Assembly (NCBI GenBank): GCA_002439165.1
Contig: DJTE01000007.1
Coordinates: 1-64,000 of the forward strand
Length of the DNA stretch: 64,000 nt
Direction of reading: 5' to 3'
Source: Chryseobacterium indologenes
GTDB lineage: Bacteria; Bacteroidota; Bacteroidia; Flavobacteriales; Weeksellaceae
The translations under genes were made by a program, and so were the position numbers. Below, piece by piece: positions 42,973-53,100 of this stretch (the first letter of the stretch is position 1; each line of letters starts with the position of its first letter). Under the pieces are notes generated by a model, which was not told where the DNA came from, searched no databases, and saw nothing but the letters and a program-made list of their open reading frames with translations.

Positions 42973-43617
42973 TTACAGACATTCTCTGTTTTCTTTCTGA
43001 TCTTTATTTTTCATGAGCAATCCGTATGTTTTCATAAGATCATCGGTCTTACACGGTACTTCTTTGCCCGCAATTTCAGAAGGATCCGGTTTTTCTGAGC
43101 CGTCGGATCTTATGCTGTATTTCTTTTCGAGACATCTGATAGGTTTTCCGTTCAGGATATAGATCCTGGTTTCTGTAATATCATCTTTGGTAACAGGTTT
43201 TTCCGGGGTTCCGCCATCGAAATTCCATACGGTTTCTTCCCTGAAGATGAAGAACGGTTCCCCATTCCTGATGAAATACTGTTCGGTAGCCGAAAAATGG
43301 CTGTGTTCCGTGTAAGAATGCCGGATCACTTTAATGCCGTCTTTTTCTGAATAAAAGGTAACCTCTCCGGCAGGTTCTTCGTTGCAATTGTAGGTAAATC
43401 CTTTTGAAGTAAGCTTATTTGTTTCCAACAGTGTGTGCAGCCTGGTATATTCTTTTTTAATATCATCAGTCGGGTCTGATGAATCTGCCTGTCCGGAAGT
43501 TTTTTTAACGGCAGAACTGTCTGCCCCGGAAGATGGCAGGTGGGTTTCTCCGGTATCTGCTTTTTTACAGGACATAAAGACCGCCAGGAATGCTGTGATG
43601 AATAGTATTGTTTTCAT
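42973..43617 (-). CDS. Hypothetical lipoprotein
   Basis: 214 residues. Lipobox AVFMSC gives Cys17. A Ser/Thr/Asp-rich linker is followed by an unrecognised beta-rich domain with three cysteines (YNC, RCLEKK, PCKTDD). Probably an outer-membrane or periplasmic-facing lipoprotein. Function unknown. Confidence 0.65.
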   Translation of the reverse strand: MKTILFITAFLAVFMSCKKADTGETHLPSSGADSSAVKKTSGQADSSDPTDDIKKEYTRLHTLLETNKLTSKGFTYNCNEEPAGEVTFYSEKDGIKVIRHSYTEHSHFSATEQYFIRNGEPFFIFREETVWNFDGGTPEKPVTKDDITETRIYILNGKPIRCLEKKYSIRSDGSEKPDPSEIAGKEVPCKTDDLMKTYGLLMKNKDQKENRECL

Positions 43618-43640
43618 ATTTTGTAAGAATGGTATTAAAA

Positions 43641-43667
43641 ACGGAGATTCCTGTGAGAAATCTCCGT
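43641..43667 (-). terminator. Terminator of the 264-residue secreted protein gene
   Basis: The 9-bp stem ACGGAGATT/AATCTCCGT with a 9-base loop is followed on the minus strand by TTTTAAT, seven bases past the stop codon. Confidence 0.75.
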
Positions 43668-43673
43668 ATCTGT

Positions 43674-44468
43674 TTATTTACAGTTTTCGTTATAATCTGC
43701 AATCACTTCTTCCACAATTTCAGGAACGTTTGACATGACATCATCAATCTGGCTTTTGATCAGCTTCCCAAGTCCTGATCTTTTTTTCTCATCATTTTTA
43801 AGAGAAGCGTAAGAACCCGCGGTTAATTTCCCTTTGGCATAACTGCAGTCTGCAATGATGGTTTTGGCTTTGGCGAACGTAAGCTCTTCCAGTTTGCCCC
43901 CTTTTTTGGTATAAATATAGGAAGGGAAATTTCTCATTCTTTCATTTTCTTTGTCAGCGGCTGCGATTTGTCCGCCTGCGGAGAACGTGGTAGGGTAGCC
44001 GTAAAGCTTGTATACTTTGATCTTTCCGTCTGTAACTACTTCTGCGAACTGTGTACTTTTGGTGAGATTGTTGAATGCTTTCAGGTTTCCGCTCAGTCCG
44101 CCGGTTGCGGTATTGAACCCTTCTTTTGTATTGGTATATTTGATGGTTTCAAAATGTCTTTCATTGTTGTCTGCATCAATAGCGGTGTACCCTTTAATAT
44201 CGTCCGCATCAAAACCTTTGAATTTCTGTTTCTTTTTGGTCTTGTCAATATCTGCTGTCGCAATGAATTTTACTTTCTTCTGGTTATCCCACGGATTTCT
44301 TTCGTCTCCGTTCAGTCTGACAATTCCTTCAATCTTTTTACCGCTTTTATCAATGATATAACCCGGTTTCTCATCATTTCTCAGTTCATAATCCGTATTG
44401 CCGTCTTCCTGTGCATATGTATTGATAGAGACGATTGTAAATAAGCTAAATAGTAGTGCTTTTTTCAT
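43674..44468 (-). CDS. Secreted hypothetical protein
   Basis: 264 residues with signal peptide MKKALLFSLFTIVSINTYAQ. The mature protein begins with an acidic stretch, then GYIIDKSGKKIEGIVRL and alternating strands of a beta-sandwich type, a lysine-rich middle, and an amphipathic C-terminal helix region. I do not recognise the family. It has its own terminator. Confidence 0.68.
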   Translation of the reverse strand: MKKALLFSLFTIVSINTYAQEDGNTDYELRNDEKPGYIIDKSGKKIEGIVRLNGDERNPWDNQKKVKFIATADIDKTKKKQKFKGFDADDIKGYTAIDADNNERHFETIKYTNTKEGFNTATGGLSGNLKAFNNLTKSTQFAEVVTDGKIKVYKLYGYPTTFSAGGQIAAADKENERMRNFPSYIYTKKGGKLEELTFAKAKTIIADCSYAKGKLTAGSYASLKNDEKKRSGLGKLIKSQIDDVMSNVPEIVEEVIADYNENCK

Positions 44469-44561
44469 GTAATTATTATTTTTAACAATTTTTGTAAATA
44501 TAATCTTTTATGGGGTATGAAAAAACAGGATGAAATACCACAATTCCATGAATAAAAAAGA

Positions 44562-44577
44562 CCCGGATCTCGCCGGG
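44562..44577 (-). terminator. Terminator after the LptF/G gene
   Basis: The GC-rich stem CCCGG/CCGGG with a 6-base loop is followed on the minus strand by TCTTTTTTATT. It ends the ftsK-lolA-lptF gene run. Confidence 0.78.
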
Positions 44578-44605
44578 CCTGTATTATTAATTCTACTTTT
44601 ATCAA

Positions 44606-46063
44606 TTACTGATACCTTGTATGTTCTTTCGTTTTTACAAATAGCTTTGTAACCGGTTTAAAGAAGGCTTTGTATTTCTCTGCATCAAACAGCTGCGAAT
44701 CGGTAAGGGCCTTATAGGTCATCCATACTCCGAAAGGAAGAAGGATCAGGTTCGGCAGCCAGGCAGCCAGATAAGGGCTCATTTTTCCTCCCCAGGATAC
44801 GTTTTCAATCCCGAGATTCATCACATAGAAAATAATGAAAATAATAATTGCTATGATCACGGGAAGTCCCATTCCTCCTTTTCTGATGATCGATCCCAGA
44901 CTGGCTCCGATCAGGAAGAAGATGATACAGGTTACAGAATAGGAAATAATTCTCTGCTGATAGATCACAACCTTACTGAAATATTTTATATTGGAGCTGA
45001 ATTCATTCTTTTTATCAGCGGCTGTTGTTTTCAGGCTTTCCAGATTATTATAGGAATTGTAAAGAAGCTCCAGCTTTTTGTCTCCCTTTAAAGAATCCAT
45101 TTTGATCTGTGGCTTGGGAGTTGCTTTGGACTTCACATTTTTATCCATATAGCTCACCAGTGAATTGGTACGGCTTAAGACATCAGTTCCGACATTGGTA
45201 AAAAAGGCGGCATTATCTTTCTTGTTTTTGGCTACTGTTTCATTCAGCTGTCCGTAAGTCTGGAAACGGTAATCGTCTGTGATCTGTTCTTTTTCAATGG
45301 CTTTATTGATAAGGTCACTTACATCAAAAAGAGAAACCAATGTATCAAATTTGATGGCCTGATCGGGCTGTTTACTTCGTACATTTTCACCTTTTCCGGC
45401 GAAATTATCCTCAAATACATAGCCGTCGTATAGCTCCAGTTTTAGATAGTTTCTGGTAGGTGCAGGCACAAATCGCCCCTTTTTGGCAACAATGGTTTGT
45501 TGGTTTTCATAAGTGCTGGCTTTTTTGTGAACAAAAACACCTTCAATATTTTCACCGTTATCCCCATATAGTTTATCAAACTTTACCATATATCCGGGAA
45601 GCTGATCAATGAACTGGCCCGGTGTAAAGTTAAGGGCAGGTTTGGTCTGTGCAATATTGAAGAGCATATTCTTTGCCTTTTTCTGGAAATCCGGAATAAT
45701 ATTATTGGAGAAGAAAAAAAGCATCACTGCCAAGATGACTGATACCCCAAATAGCGGAGCCATCACCCTTGTAAGAGAAATTCCGGCAGCTTTCATGGCC
45801 GCAAGCTCATACCGTTCTCCAAATTCTCCAAAAGACATAATGCTTGCCAGAAGAATGGTAAGCGGGAGTACCATACTGATAACGCTTACCCCAAGATAAA
45901 AAAGAAGTTTTAGGATCTGCCAGTAGCTTAATCCTTTACCCATAAACTGTCCCAACTGAACCCAGATAATGTTTACAATAAAAATGAAAAACAATACGCT
46001 GAATATAAAGAAAAACGGTCCAAAGAAGGTTTTTATGATATATCGGTCTAGTATTTTTAACAT
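44606..46063 (-). CDS. LptF/LptG-family permease
   Basis: Inner-membrane protein of 485 residues. The N-terminal LDRYIIKTFFGPFFFIFSVL and several membrane helices precede a long periplasmic (beta-jellyroll) region at about residues 130-370, with further helices at the C-terminus (ISYSVTCIIFFLIGASLGSIIRKGG). This layout is the YjgP/YjgQ family that moves lipopolysaccharide from the inner membrane to the Lpt bridge. Which of LptF or LptG it is cannot be decided. The C-terminal tail after the last helix is long and basic. Confidence 0.9.
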   Translation of the reverse strand: MLKILDRYIIKTFFGPFFFIFSVLFFIFIVNIIWVQLGQFMGKGLSYWQILKLLFYLGVSVISMVLPLTILLASIMSFGEFGERYELAAMKAAGISLTRVMAPLFGVSVILAVMLFFFSNNIIPDFQKKAKNMLFNIAQTKPALNFTPGQFIDQLPGYMVKFDKLYGDNGENIEGVFVHKKASTYENQQTIVAKKGRFVPAPTRNYLKLELYDGYVFEDNFAGKGENVRSKQPDQAIKFDTLVSLFDVSDLINKAIEKEQITDDYRFQTYGQLNETVAKNKKDNAAFFTNVGTDVLSRTNSLVSYMDKNVKSKATPKPQIKMDSLKGDKKLELLYNSYNNLESLKTTAADKKNEFSSNIKYFSKVVIYQQRIISYSVTCIIFFLIGASLGSIIRKGGMGLPVIIAIIIFIIFYVMNLGIENVSWGGKMSPYLAAWLPNLILLPFGVWMTYKALTDSQLFDAEKYKAFFKPVTKLFVKTKEHTRYQ

Positions 46064-46081
46064 GCGCCAAAATTAATCAAA

Positions 46082-46104
46082 AAGCCACAAAGTTTACTTG
46101 TGGC
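46082..46104 (-). terminator. Terminator-like hairpin between lolA and lptF
   Basis: The 8-bp stem AGCCACAA/TTGTGGCT with a 7-base loop is followed on the minus strand by TTTTTG. It could attenuate read-through from lolA into the permease gene. Confidence 0.7.
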
Positions 46105-46175
46105 TCTTATAATTTTTATATTTTTCTTTACTACCGAAAAGTAAAACTGCAGATGTACAGATTGGTCGTTCGGTT

Positions 46176-46823
46176 TTAAAGTTCTGTGATCACGTAATTT
46201 TTGAACTTATTCTTGTCGAAAACGAACATATTAGGGTCCAGTTCCTGGTTTTCCTTATATTCTTTAATGGCAATTACCGCTACGTCCTGGTTGTTTCCGT
46301 GCTGTTCAAGTTTTACCATCTGTTTCTTTGCAGAATCTACAAAAAGATAAACGTATTTTATTCCGTTTGATTTTACAGGGGTAAGTTTAATGAAATCCGC
46401 ATTTACCCCGTTTACTGTCTTTTTGCCGTTATAAGTTACATTATAATCATTTCTGTAGGTTGTAAGATAGTTGATAGGGGAGAACATAGAGCTGCTTCCG
46501 TTAGGTTTGGCAATCGTTACTTCCATATCATCTGCATTGATGTTGTAGATCTTGTTCCCGTCATAGATCTGTTCTGTGTCCATGATTTTGAGCTTATATT
46601 TTTCTCCTGCGGCATAATAGATTCCCGGTTCGGTTTTGTTTACCTGTCCGTTTACTCCGCTTCCAAAAGAAAATTTGAAGTAGGAATTCTTTTTAGAATT
46701 ATAGTTGGCGGTAATATCATCCAATATCTTTTTTGCCTTTGCATCAATTTTCTGTGCCTGAGCAAATCCAACTGCACCTGCAACAAAACTTCCCAATATC
46801 ACTTTTGAAATAATATTTTTCAT
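46176..46823 (-). CDS. lolA: LolA-like outer-membrane lipoprotein carrier
   Basis: 215 residues with signal peptide MKNIISKVILGSFVAGAVGFAQAQ. The mature part is the LolA/LolB half-barrel: AKKILDDITANYNSKKNSYFKFSF, GEKYKLKIMDTEQIYDGNKIYNIN (core YKLKIMDTEQIYDG) and KLEQHGNNQDVAVIAIKEY. It shuttles lipoproteins through the periplasm. It lies 63 bases after ftsK on the same strand, a common arrangement in Flavobacteria. Confidence 0.88.
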   Translation of the reverse strand: MKNIISKVILGSFVAGAVGFAQAQKIDAKAKKILDDITANYNSKKNSYFKFSFGSGVNGQVNKTEPGIYYAAGEKYKLKIMDTEQIYDGNKIYNINADDMEVTIAKPNGSSSMFSPINYLTTYRNDYNVTYNGKKTVNGVNADFIKLTPVKSNGIKYVYLFVDSAKKQMVKLEQHGNNQDVAVIAIKEYKENQELDPNMFVFDKNKFKNYVITEL

Positions 46824-46886
46824 TTTCTTTATTTAATAATCTTTAGATTTTTTATTCCTAAGGCTGAAAACAATTTGTTTTTTCCT

Positions 46887-49451
46887 TTAACTACGCAGAT
46901 CTTCCAAAAACTGTTCCAAAGAGTGAAGATCGGTAATGAGAACTTCTCTGGCTTTGGCTCCGTTGAAACCTCCCACAATGCCGCTTGCTTCCAGCTGGTC
47001 CATGATTCTTCCTGCTCTGTTATACCCCAGTTTCAGCTGTCGCTGAAGCATAGAAGTAGATCCCTGCTGGGTAGAAACAATGATTCTTGCCGCCTCTTCA
47101 AATAAAGCATCTTTTTCATTCGGATCGAAAGTACTTACTGAGCCTGATGAATCTTCAGAAACATATTCAGGAAGAAGGAATGCAGAAGCATATCCTTTCT
47201 GTTCACCAATATATTCTGCAAGCCTTTCGACTTCCGGAGTATCAACAAAGGCGCACTGAAGTCTTAGAATTTCATTTCCGTTAAAATAAAGCATGTCTCC
47301 TTTACCGATCAGCTGGTCGGCACCCGGAGAATCCAGTATAGTTCTTGAGTCTACGCTGGAAATTACCCTGAAGGCTGCTCTTGCAGGGAAGTTGGCTTTA
47401 ATCATCCCTGTAATTACGTTTACGGAAGGTCTCTGTGTAGCCACAATCAGGTGGATTCCTACTGCTCTGGCAAGCTGGGCCAGTCTGGCAATCGGTGATT
47501 CAACTTCTTTTCCTGCGGTCATGATCAGATCCGCAAACTCATCTACTACCAGTACAATGTAAGGGAGAAAGCGGTGTCCGTTCTCAGGGTTAAGCTTTCT
47601 TTCCGTAAACTTTTTGTTGTATTCTTTCAGGTTTTTACAGAAAGCATTCTTAAGAAGGTCATACCTTGTATCCATCTCAATACAGAGAGAGTTCAGGGTA
47701 TTGATTACTTTATTGGTATCTGTAATAATAGCTTCTTCTGCATCCGGAAGTTTGGCCAGATAATGCCTTTCAATTTTTGAATACAGGGAAAGTTCTACTT
47801 TCTTAGGATCTACCATTACAAACTTCAGTTCACTCGGATGTTTTTTGTAAAGGAGAGAGGTGAGAATGGCATTGATACCAACCGATTTACCCTGTCCGGT
47901 AGCTCCCGCCATCAGCAGGTGGGGCATTTTTGCGAGATCGGCCATAAAAACTTCATTGGAAATGGTTTTTCCGAAAACAACAGGCAGATCCATATCCGTA
48001 TTCTGGAATTTATGAGAGGCGATCACAGACCGCATAGATACCATAGTTGGGTTCTTTCTCGGGACTTCAATTCCAATGGTTCCTTTTCCCGGCATTGGGG
48101 CAATAATCCTGATTCCAAGAGCGGAAAGGTTCAGGGCAATATCATCCTGCAGTTTTTTAATGGCTGCTACACGGATTCCCGCTTCCGGTACGATTTCGTA
48201 TAATGTAACGGTAGGTCCGATGGTAGCTTTGATTTCAGCAATCCCTACGTTGAAATTCTTTAAAAGACCTACGATTTTATTTTTATTCTCTTCAAGCTCT
48301 TCTTTGTTGATGGAGATTTCTTCATTTCCGTAATCTTTCAGAAGATCAATGGTCGGCATCTGGAATCCGGCAAGATCGAGTTTGTGATCATACAGGCCAT
48401 GCTTTTCAACAAGCTCCTGGGATTTTCTGTCTGAATCGTCGAGAATATCTATGACAGGGGCTACTTCCACATTGAATTTAATATCTTCCTGAACCGGGTT
48501 TAAGGGCGGAACCGGAAGCTTAACCTCAGAAACCGGGCTCATATCAAATGCCTGCTCCGGAGTTGAAACAGGAACAGAGGGTTTTGTGTTGAGATTCAGG
48601 TTCAAAGGCTGAGACTGATCTTTTCTGTGATCTTCAAAAGAAGTATGGTTAGGGGTTACAATAGTTTCTACCTCTGCTACCGGCTCCGCTTCAGGGAATC
48701 CTTTCGGAACCTGTACCAGTTCCGGTTGTTTGTTTTTTACCTGTTCTGGCTGACCGGACACGTCAGTTACCGTAACATTGGGCATCTTATTCTCAGCTTC
48801 TTCTTCCAGTTCGTCATCTGCTTCGAAATTATCATCAGAACTAGGCATCATCGATTTTACTTTTCCGATGGTATTTTCATTGATGGTATCCAGTTTGGCT
48901 TTAATTGAGCTTGGACGGAGATTGAATTCCAGAATGAAATATAAAAGAATACTTGCCGCCAGCACCACCCACAGCCCAACGGTTCCGATGATGGCATTGA
49001 GATAATCCATGATCTGATATCCGTAAACACCACCCATAACGCCCTGGCCTTTGGTGATGGCTCCCATAAAAATAGGTAACCAGCAGATAAAAAACAGAGA
49101 ATGACCGATCGTTTTCCACGGTTTGAATATTTTTTTCTTGAGGATCAGGGTACCTACCACCATAAATAAAAAAGCGATAATAAATGAAGCGATCCCTATG
49201 CTTTCAAAAATGAAAATATTTCCCAGCCAGTCACCGGCCTTTCCGAAAATATTGGAGGATTTTATGCTTTTGTCAAGCATGGTTCCTGCCTGGCTCTGAT
49301 CTGCTTTCCAGTTCATTAAATAGGAGATGAACGAGAATGCCAGAACCACAGAAAAAAGAATGAAAGTAAGCCCGAAAAATATACGCGGCTTTGATAAGAT
49401 TTTGCCTGTATCAGGCGTTTCTGTTGGTTTTGTCTGTGTCTTTTTATCCAT
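46887..49451 (-). CDS. ftsK: DNA translocase FtsK/SpoIIIE
   Basis: 854 residues. Four membrane helices lie in roughly residues 25-185, then a shorter Pro/Glu-rich linker (to about 350) than in E. coli FtsK. The motor has an alpha domain, Walker A AGATGQGKSVGINAILTSL, Walker B IVLVVDEFADLIM, and RPSVNVITGMIKANFPARAAF. The C-terminal gamma winged-helix domain (QRQLKLGYNRAGRIMDQLEASGIVG) reads DNA polarity sequences. It pumps chromosome termini through the division septum. Confidence 0.95.
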   Translation of the reverse strand: MDKKTQTKPTETPDTGKILSKPRIFFGLTFILFSVVLAFSFISYLMNWKADQSQAGTMLDKSIKSSNIFGKAGDWLGNIFIFESIGIASFIIAFLFMVVGTLILKKKIFKPWKTIGHSLFFICWLPIFMGAITKGQGVMGGVYGYQIMDYLNAIIGTVGLWVVLAASILLYFILEFNLRPSSIKAKLDTINENTIGKVKSMMPSSDDNFEADDELEEEAENKMPNVTVTDVSGQPEQVKNKQPELVQVPKGFPEAEPVAEVETIVTPNHTSFEDHRKDQSQPLNLNLNTKPSVPVSTPEQAFDMSPVSEVKLPVPPLNPVQEDIKFNVEVAPVIDILDDSDRKSQELVEKHGLYDHKLDLAGFQMPTIDLLKDYGNEEISINKEELEENKNKIVGLLKNFNVGIAEIKATIGPTVTLYEIVPEAGIRVAAIKKLQDDIALNLSALGIRIIAPMPGKGTIGIEVPRKNPTMVSMRSVIASHKFQNTDMDLPVVFGKTISNEVFMADLAKMPHLLMAGATGQGKSVGINAILTSLLYKKHPSELKFVMVDPKKVELSLYSKIERHYLAKLPDAEEAIITDTNKVINTLNSLCIEMDTRYDLLKNAFCKNLKEYNKKFTERKLNPENGHRFLPYIVLVVDEFADLIMTAGKEVESPIARLAQLARAVGIHLIVATQRPSVNVITGMIKANFPARAAFRVISSVDSRTILDSPGADQLIGKGDMLYFNGNEILRLQCAFVDTPEVERLAEYIGEQKGYASAFLLPEYVSEDSSGSVSTFDPNEKDALFEEAARIIVSTQQGSTSMLQRQLKLGYNRAGRIMDQLEASGIVGGFNGAKAREVLITDLHSLEQFLEDLRS

Positions 49452-49465
49452 AATATCAATGTGGG

Positions 49466-49473
49466 CAAATTTA
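49466..49473 (-). promoter_or_regulatory. -7 element of the ftsK promoter
   Basis: On the minus strand this reads TAAATTTG followed by C, a full consensus match 14 bases from the ftsK ATG. Confidence 0.5.
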
Positions 49474-50119
49474 ATGTTTTTTCAACATTAAAAGAATCTT
49501 TTTTTACTCAAAAAGAAAGCGTAATTTATGGTTATTTTTTTGAATTTACGGTGCTTATCGGGGATAATTTAAGCTAAAAACCTGTTAAAATTTATTTAAA
49601 ACATTAAGACCCTTTGAGTGTTAAGATGAATTAAGGAAAAAATCAAACATTTTTCATAAGCATCATACCTCAGAACGAAACCTGGCTTAATATCCTGAAG
49701 ACCTTCTCTTTCCTTAATAATTTGAAATGTTTACGGATAAAGGCGCAGGGACTTTCACTCAAATTTTTATTTACACGTTCTGAAATTTCAGTTGTAATAC
49801 TGAAATGGAGATCCGTTTCTGAACTCATTCAAACGTTTTGGATTTCTGCTGTCGTAACTTTATGCCCTTAAAGCTTATGAAATAAACTTGTTTAATCTTT
49901 TCTGCAGGAGATTAAAAAACTGAACAGCTTTGAATAATGAGTAAGATATAGAAGATTTCAATAGCCCGGATAGGTATTATGAATCCAGCTAATTATGATT
50001 TTCAAAATTGAATTTTCCTCAATGTTTTTCATGTTATTAAGAACGGTTCAAAATAAGCGAAAACGGCTCTAAAGTGACAAAAAACAGCTTTTTTTAACCT
50101 CTTTGTAGTTTTTCATCCT
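49474..50119. other. 646-base intergenic stretch without recognised genes
   Basis: It separates divergent ftsK and ccsBA. I found no frame above 30 codons with a plausible leader, no tRNA and no strong terminator. One weak 7-bp stem (ATTTCAG/CTGAAAT, 49785-49806) is present. It may hold an unrecognised regulatory RNA or a degraded gene. Confidence 0.3.
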
Positions 50120-50127
50120 TATTTTTG
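50120..50127 (+). promoter_or_regulatory. -7 element of the ccsBA promoter
   Basis: TATTTTTG followed by C is a full TAnnTTTG match, 20 bases before the ATG. A TTTG at 50102-50105 is upstream but four to six bases closer than usual. Confidence 0.55.
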
Positions 50128-50147
50128 CATGTCAAGTATAATAAATC

Positions 50148-53100
50148 ATGAAGAAGCTCCAAGATATTCTTATCTCAACCAGAACAATGGCTGTGTTGTT
50201 ACTGGTGTACGCAGGCTCGATGGCTTATGCGACGTTCCTTGAAAACGATTATGGAACGCCAGCAGCAAAAGCATTAATTTATGAAGCAAAATGGTTCGAA
50301 CTGATTATGGTTCTGCTCATTCTCAATTTCATAGGAAATATCGGAAGATACAGACTGTGGAAAAGAGAAAAATGGCCGGTCCTGATGTTTCACCTTGCCT
50401 TCGTATTCATCTTTATTGGTGGTGCCATCACAAGGTACATCAGTTTTGAAGGAACCATGCACATCCGGGAAGGAGAAACTTCCAATGAGATCATAACGGA
50501 TAAAAATTTCTTGAAAATTCAGATCGAAGAAAAAGGAGATGTTCTTAATTATCAGGATATTCCTTATCTGATGTCACCTTTGCATAAAGACCTTAAAGCC
50601 ACTTATGACTTCCACGGAAAAGAAGTGAAAGTTATCGCTAAGGAATACGTACAGAGAAAAAAAGACAGCTTAGTTGCTGAACCTAACGGAGCGGAATATC
50701 TGCACCTGGTTTCTACCGGAAACACAGGAAGACAGAATATCTACATCAAACCGGGAGAAACGAAATCCATCAACGGAACTTTGGTAACATTTAACAGAGC
50801 GATTGAAGGGGCCGTAGAATTTAAAAGTGAAGGCGGAAAACTCTTTATCAAAACTCCGGTTGATGCCAGTTTCATGACGATGGCAACTCAGGCTACCGGA
50901 AATACCAAAAAGGATGAATTCCAGCCTTTGGCGCTGAGAAGCCTTTATAGCATTAATGAACTTAAACTTGTTGTTCCTGAAGGTCTTAGAAAAGGAAAAC
51001 TGATCGCTTTTGAAGGAGATAAAAAGAAAGACATGAATGTTCCTGATATGCTTAAAATTGAGCTGCAGGGACCAAAAACAAAACAACTGGTTGAACTTTC
51101 GGTTGAAAAAGGAAACCCGAATGCCTACAAACAGATCACAATGGACGGGCTGAATATTATGGTTGGTTTCGGACCTAAAGTTTACAATACACCATTTGCC
51201 CTGAAACTGGATGATTTCGTTATGGAGACTTATCCGGGAAGTTCATCTCCGAGCGCCTATGAAAGCCATGTTAAAATCATTGATGAAGGCAAAGAAACGC
51301 CTTATAAAATCTATATGAACCATGTTCTTAACCACGGCGGATACCGTTTCTTCCAGGCAAGCTTTGATCCGGACAGAATGGGTACGGTTCTTTCCGTAAA
51401 CCACGATTACTGGGGGACTTTGATCTCTTATATCGGATATGCTCTTTTATTTTTAGGAATGTTCATTATTTTCTTCTGGAAAGGAACTCATTTCTGGAAA
51501 CTGAATAAAATGCTTTCTGATGTTAATAAAAAGAAAGCGGCAGCTGTACTTCTGATCTTCTTAAGCTTAGGGCTGAACGCTCAGAAAATTGAAACCCACG
51601 GCACAACTGACGGAAGCAGAGAACACGTTCATACGGAAGCAGACGGACATAATCACGCTCCGGCTCCGGAAGCAACTGCATCTGCACAGAATTCTGCTGC
51701 ATCGCCGATCAATAAAATGAGACTGATTTCTCCGGATGAGATTATTGCCAGAAACAAGATCAGTAAAGAGCATGCAGATAAATTCGGATATCTTCTGGTT
51801 CAGAATATTGAAGGAAGAATTGTTCCGATGAACACTCAGGCACTGGAAGTTCTGAGAAAACTGTACAAACACGACCGCTTTAAAGGAACCGACGGGAAAT
51901 CCCTGGATGCTAATCAATGGTTTCTATCTATTAATACTGATACAGAAAGCTGGACAGCTGTCCCTTTGATCAGTGTTGGAGCTGTAAAACCACTTCTGGA
52001 AAAAGCCAAAGCTAATGAAGACGGATATACCTCTCTTCTTAACCTGTTCCCGGTTGATAAAAAAACAGGGATGATGACCTATGTTCTGGAAAGAGACTAT
52101 AATATTGCATTTGCCAAAAAACCGGCAGAACAGACAGAATATGATAAGCAGCTGATTAAACTTAACGAAAGAGTTCAGATCTTCAATGAGTTTTTCAGTG
52201 GCCAGTTCATGAGAATTGTTCCTGTGAAAAATGATGCCAACCATACATGGCATTCGTGGCTTGACCAGAAATTGGAACCGGATATGGAATCTCAGCAGGT
52301 AATGGGACCTTATTTTGCCGAAATTCTGCAGGCGCAGAAATCAGGAGACTGGAGTAAAGCGGATGCTGAACTGGCGAAACTTTCAGATTATCAGCAGAAA
52401 TGGGGGAAAGCTGTTGTTCCTTCAAAATCTAAAGTAGATCTTGAAGTATTCATGAATAAGGTGAACATCAACTTTAAGTTGTTGATTTTCTATACCCTTA
52501 TCGGAGGATTACTGATGATTTTAGGATTTTTCGACCTGTTTAAACCCAACAGGATCTTAAATAAAGTAATTAAAGCGATCATTATAGTAGGTGCAGCAGG
52601 ATATGTATTCCATTTCCTCGGGCTTGTTGCACGATGGTATATTTCAGGACACGCACCGTGGAGTAACGGATATGAAGCGATTATCTTCATTTCATGGGTA
52701 GGTATCACGGCAGGATTCCTTCTGTACAGAAATGCCAATGCCCTGATTCCGGCAGCCGGATTTATGGTAGCGGTTATTATGATGGGGTTTGCTCATGGCG
52801 GATCAGCACTTGATCCACAGATCACGCCGCTGGTTCCGGTATTGAAATCGTACTGGCTGATCGTTCACGTGGCCATTATTGTATCCAGTTACGGATTCTT
52901 TGCACTCTCTATGATTATTGCAGTGATCAGTCTGGTGTTCTATATTATTTCAGATAAACCTACCTATAAAATACACCATGATACAACATTGAAAGAACTG
53001 GTTATTGTATCTGAAATGTCCCTTACAATAGGTCTTTTTGCCTTAACCGTAGGAAACTTCCTTGGAGGGATCTGGGCCAACGAATCATGGGGAAGATACT

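Noticed and set aside
43968..44444. 158-codon plus-strand frame antisense to a secreted protein gene
   Set aside because: It lies entirely within the minus-strand gene that has a signal peptide and terminator. Its cysteine- and phenylalanine-rich product is typical of shadow translation.
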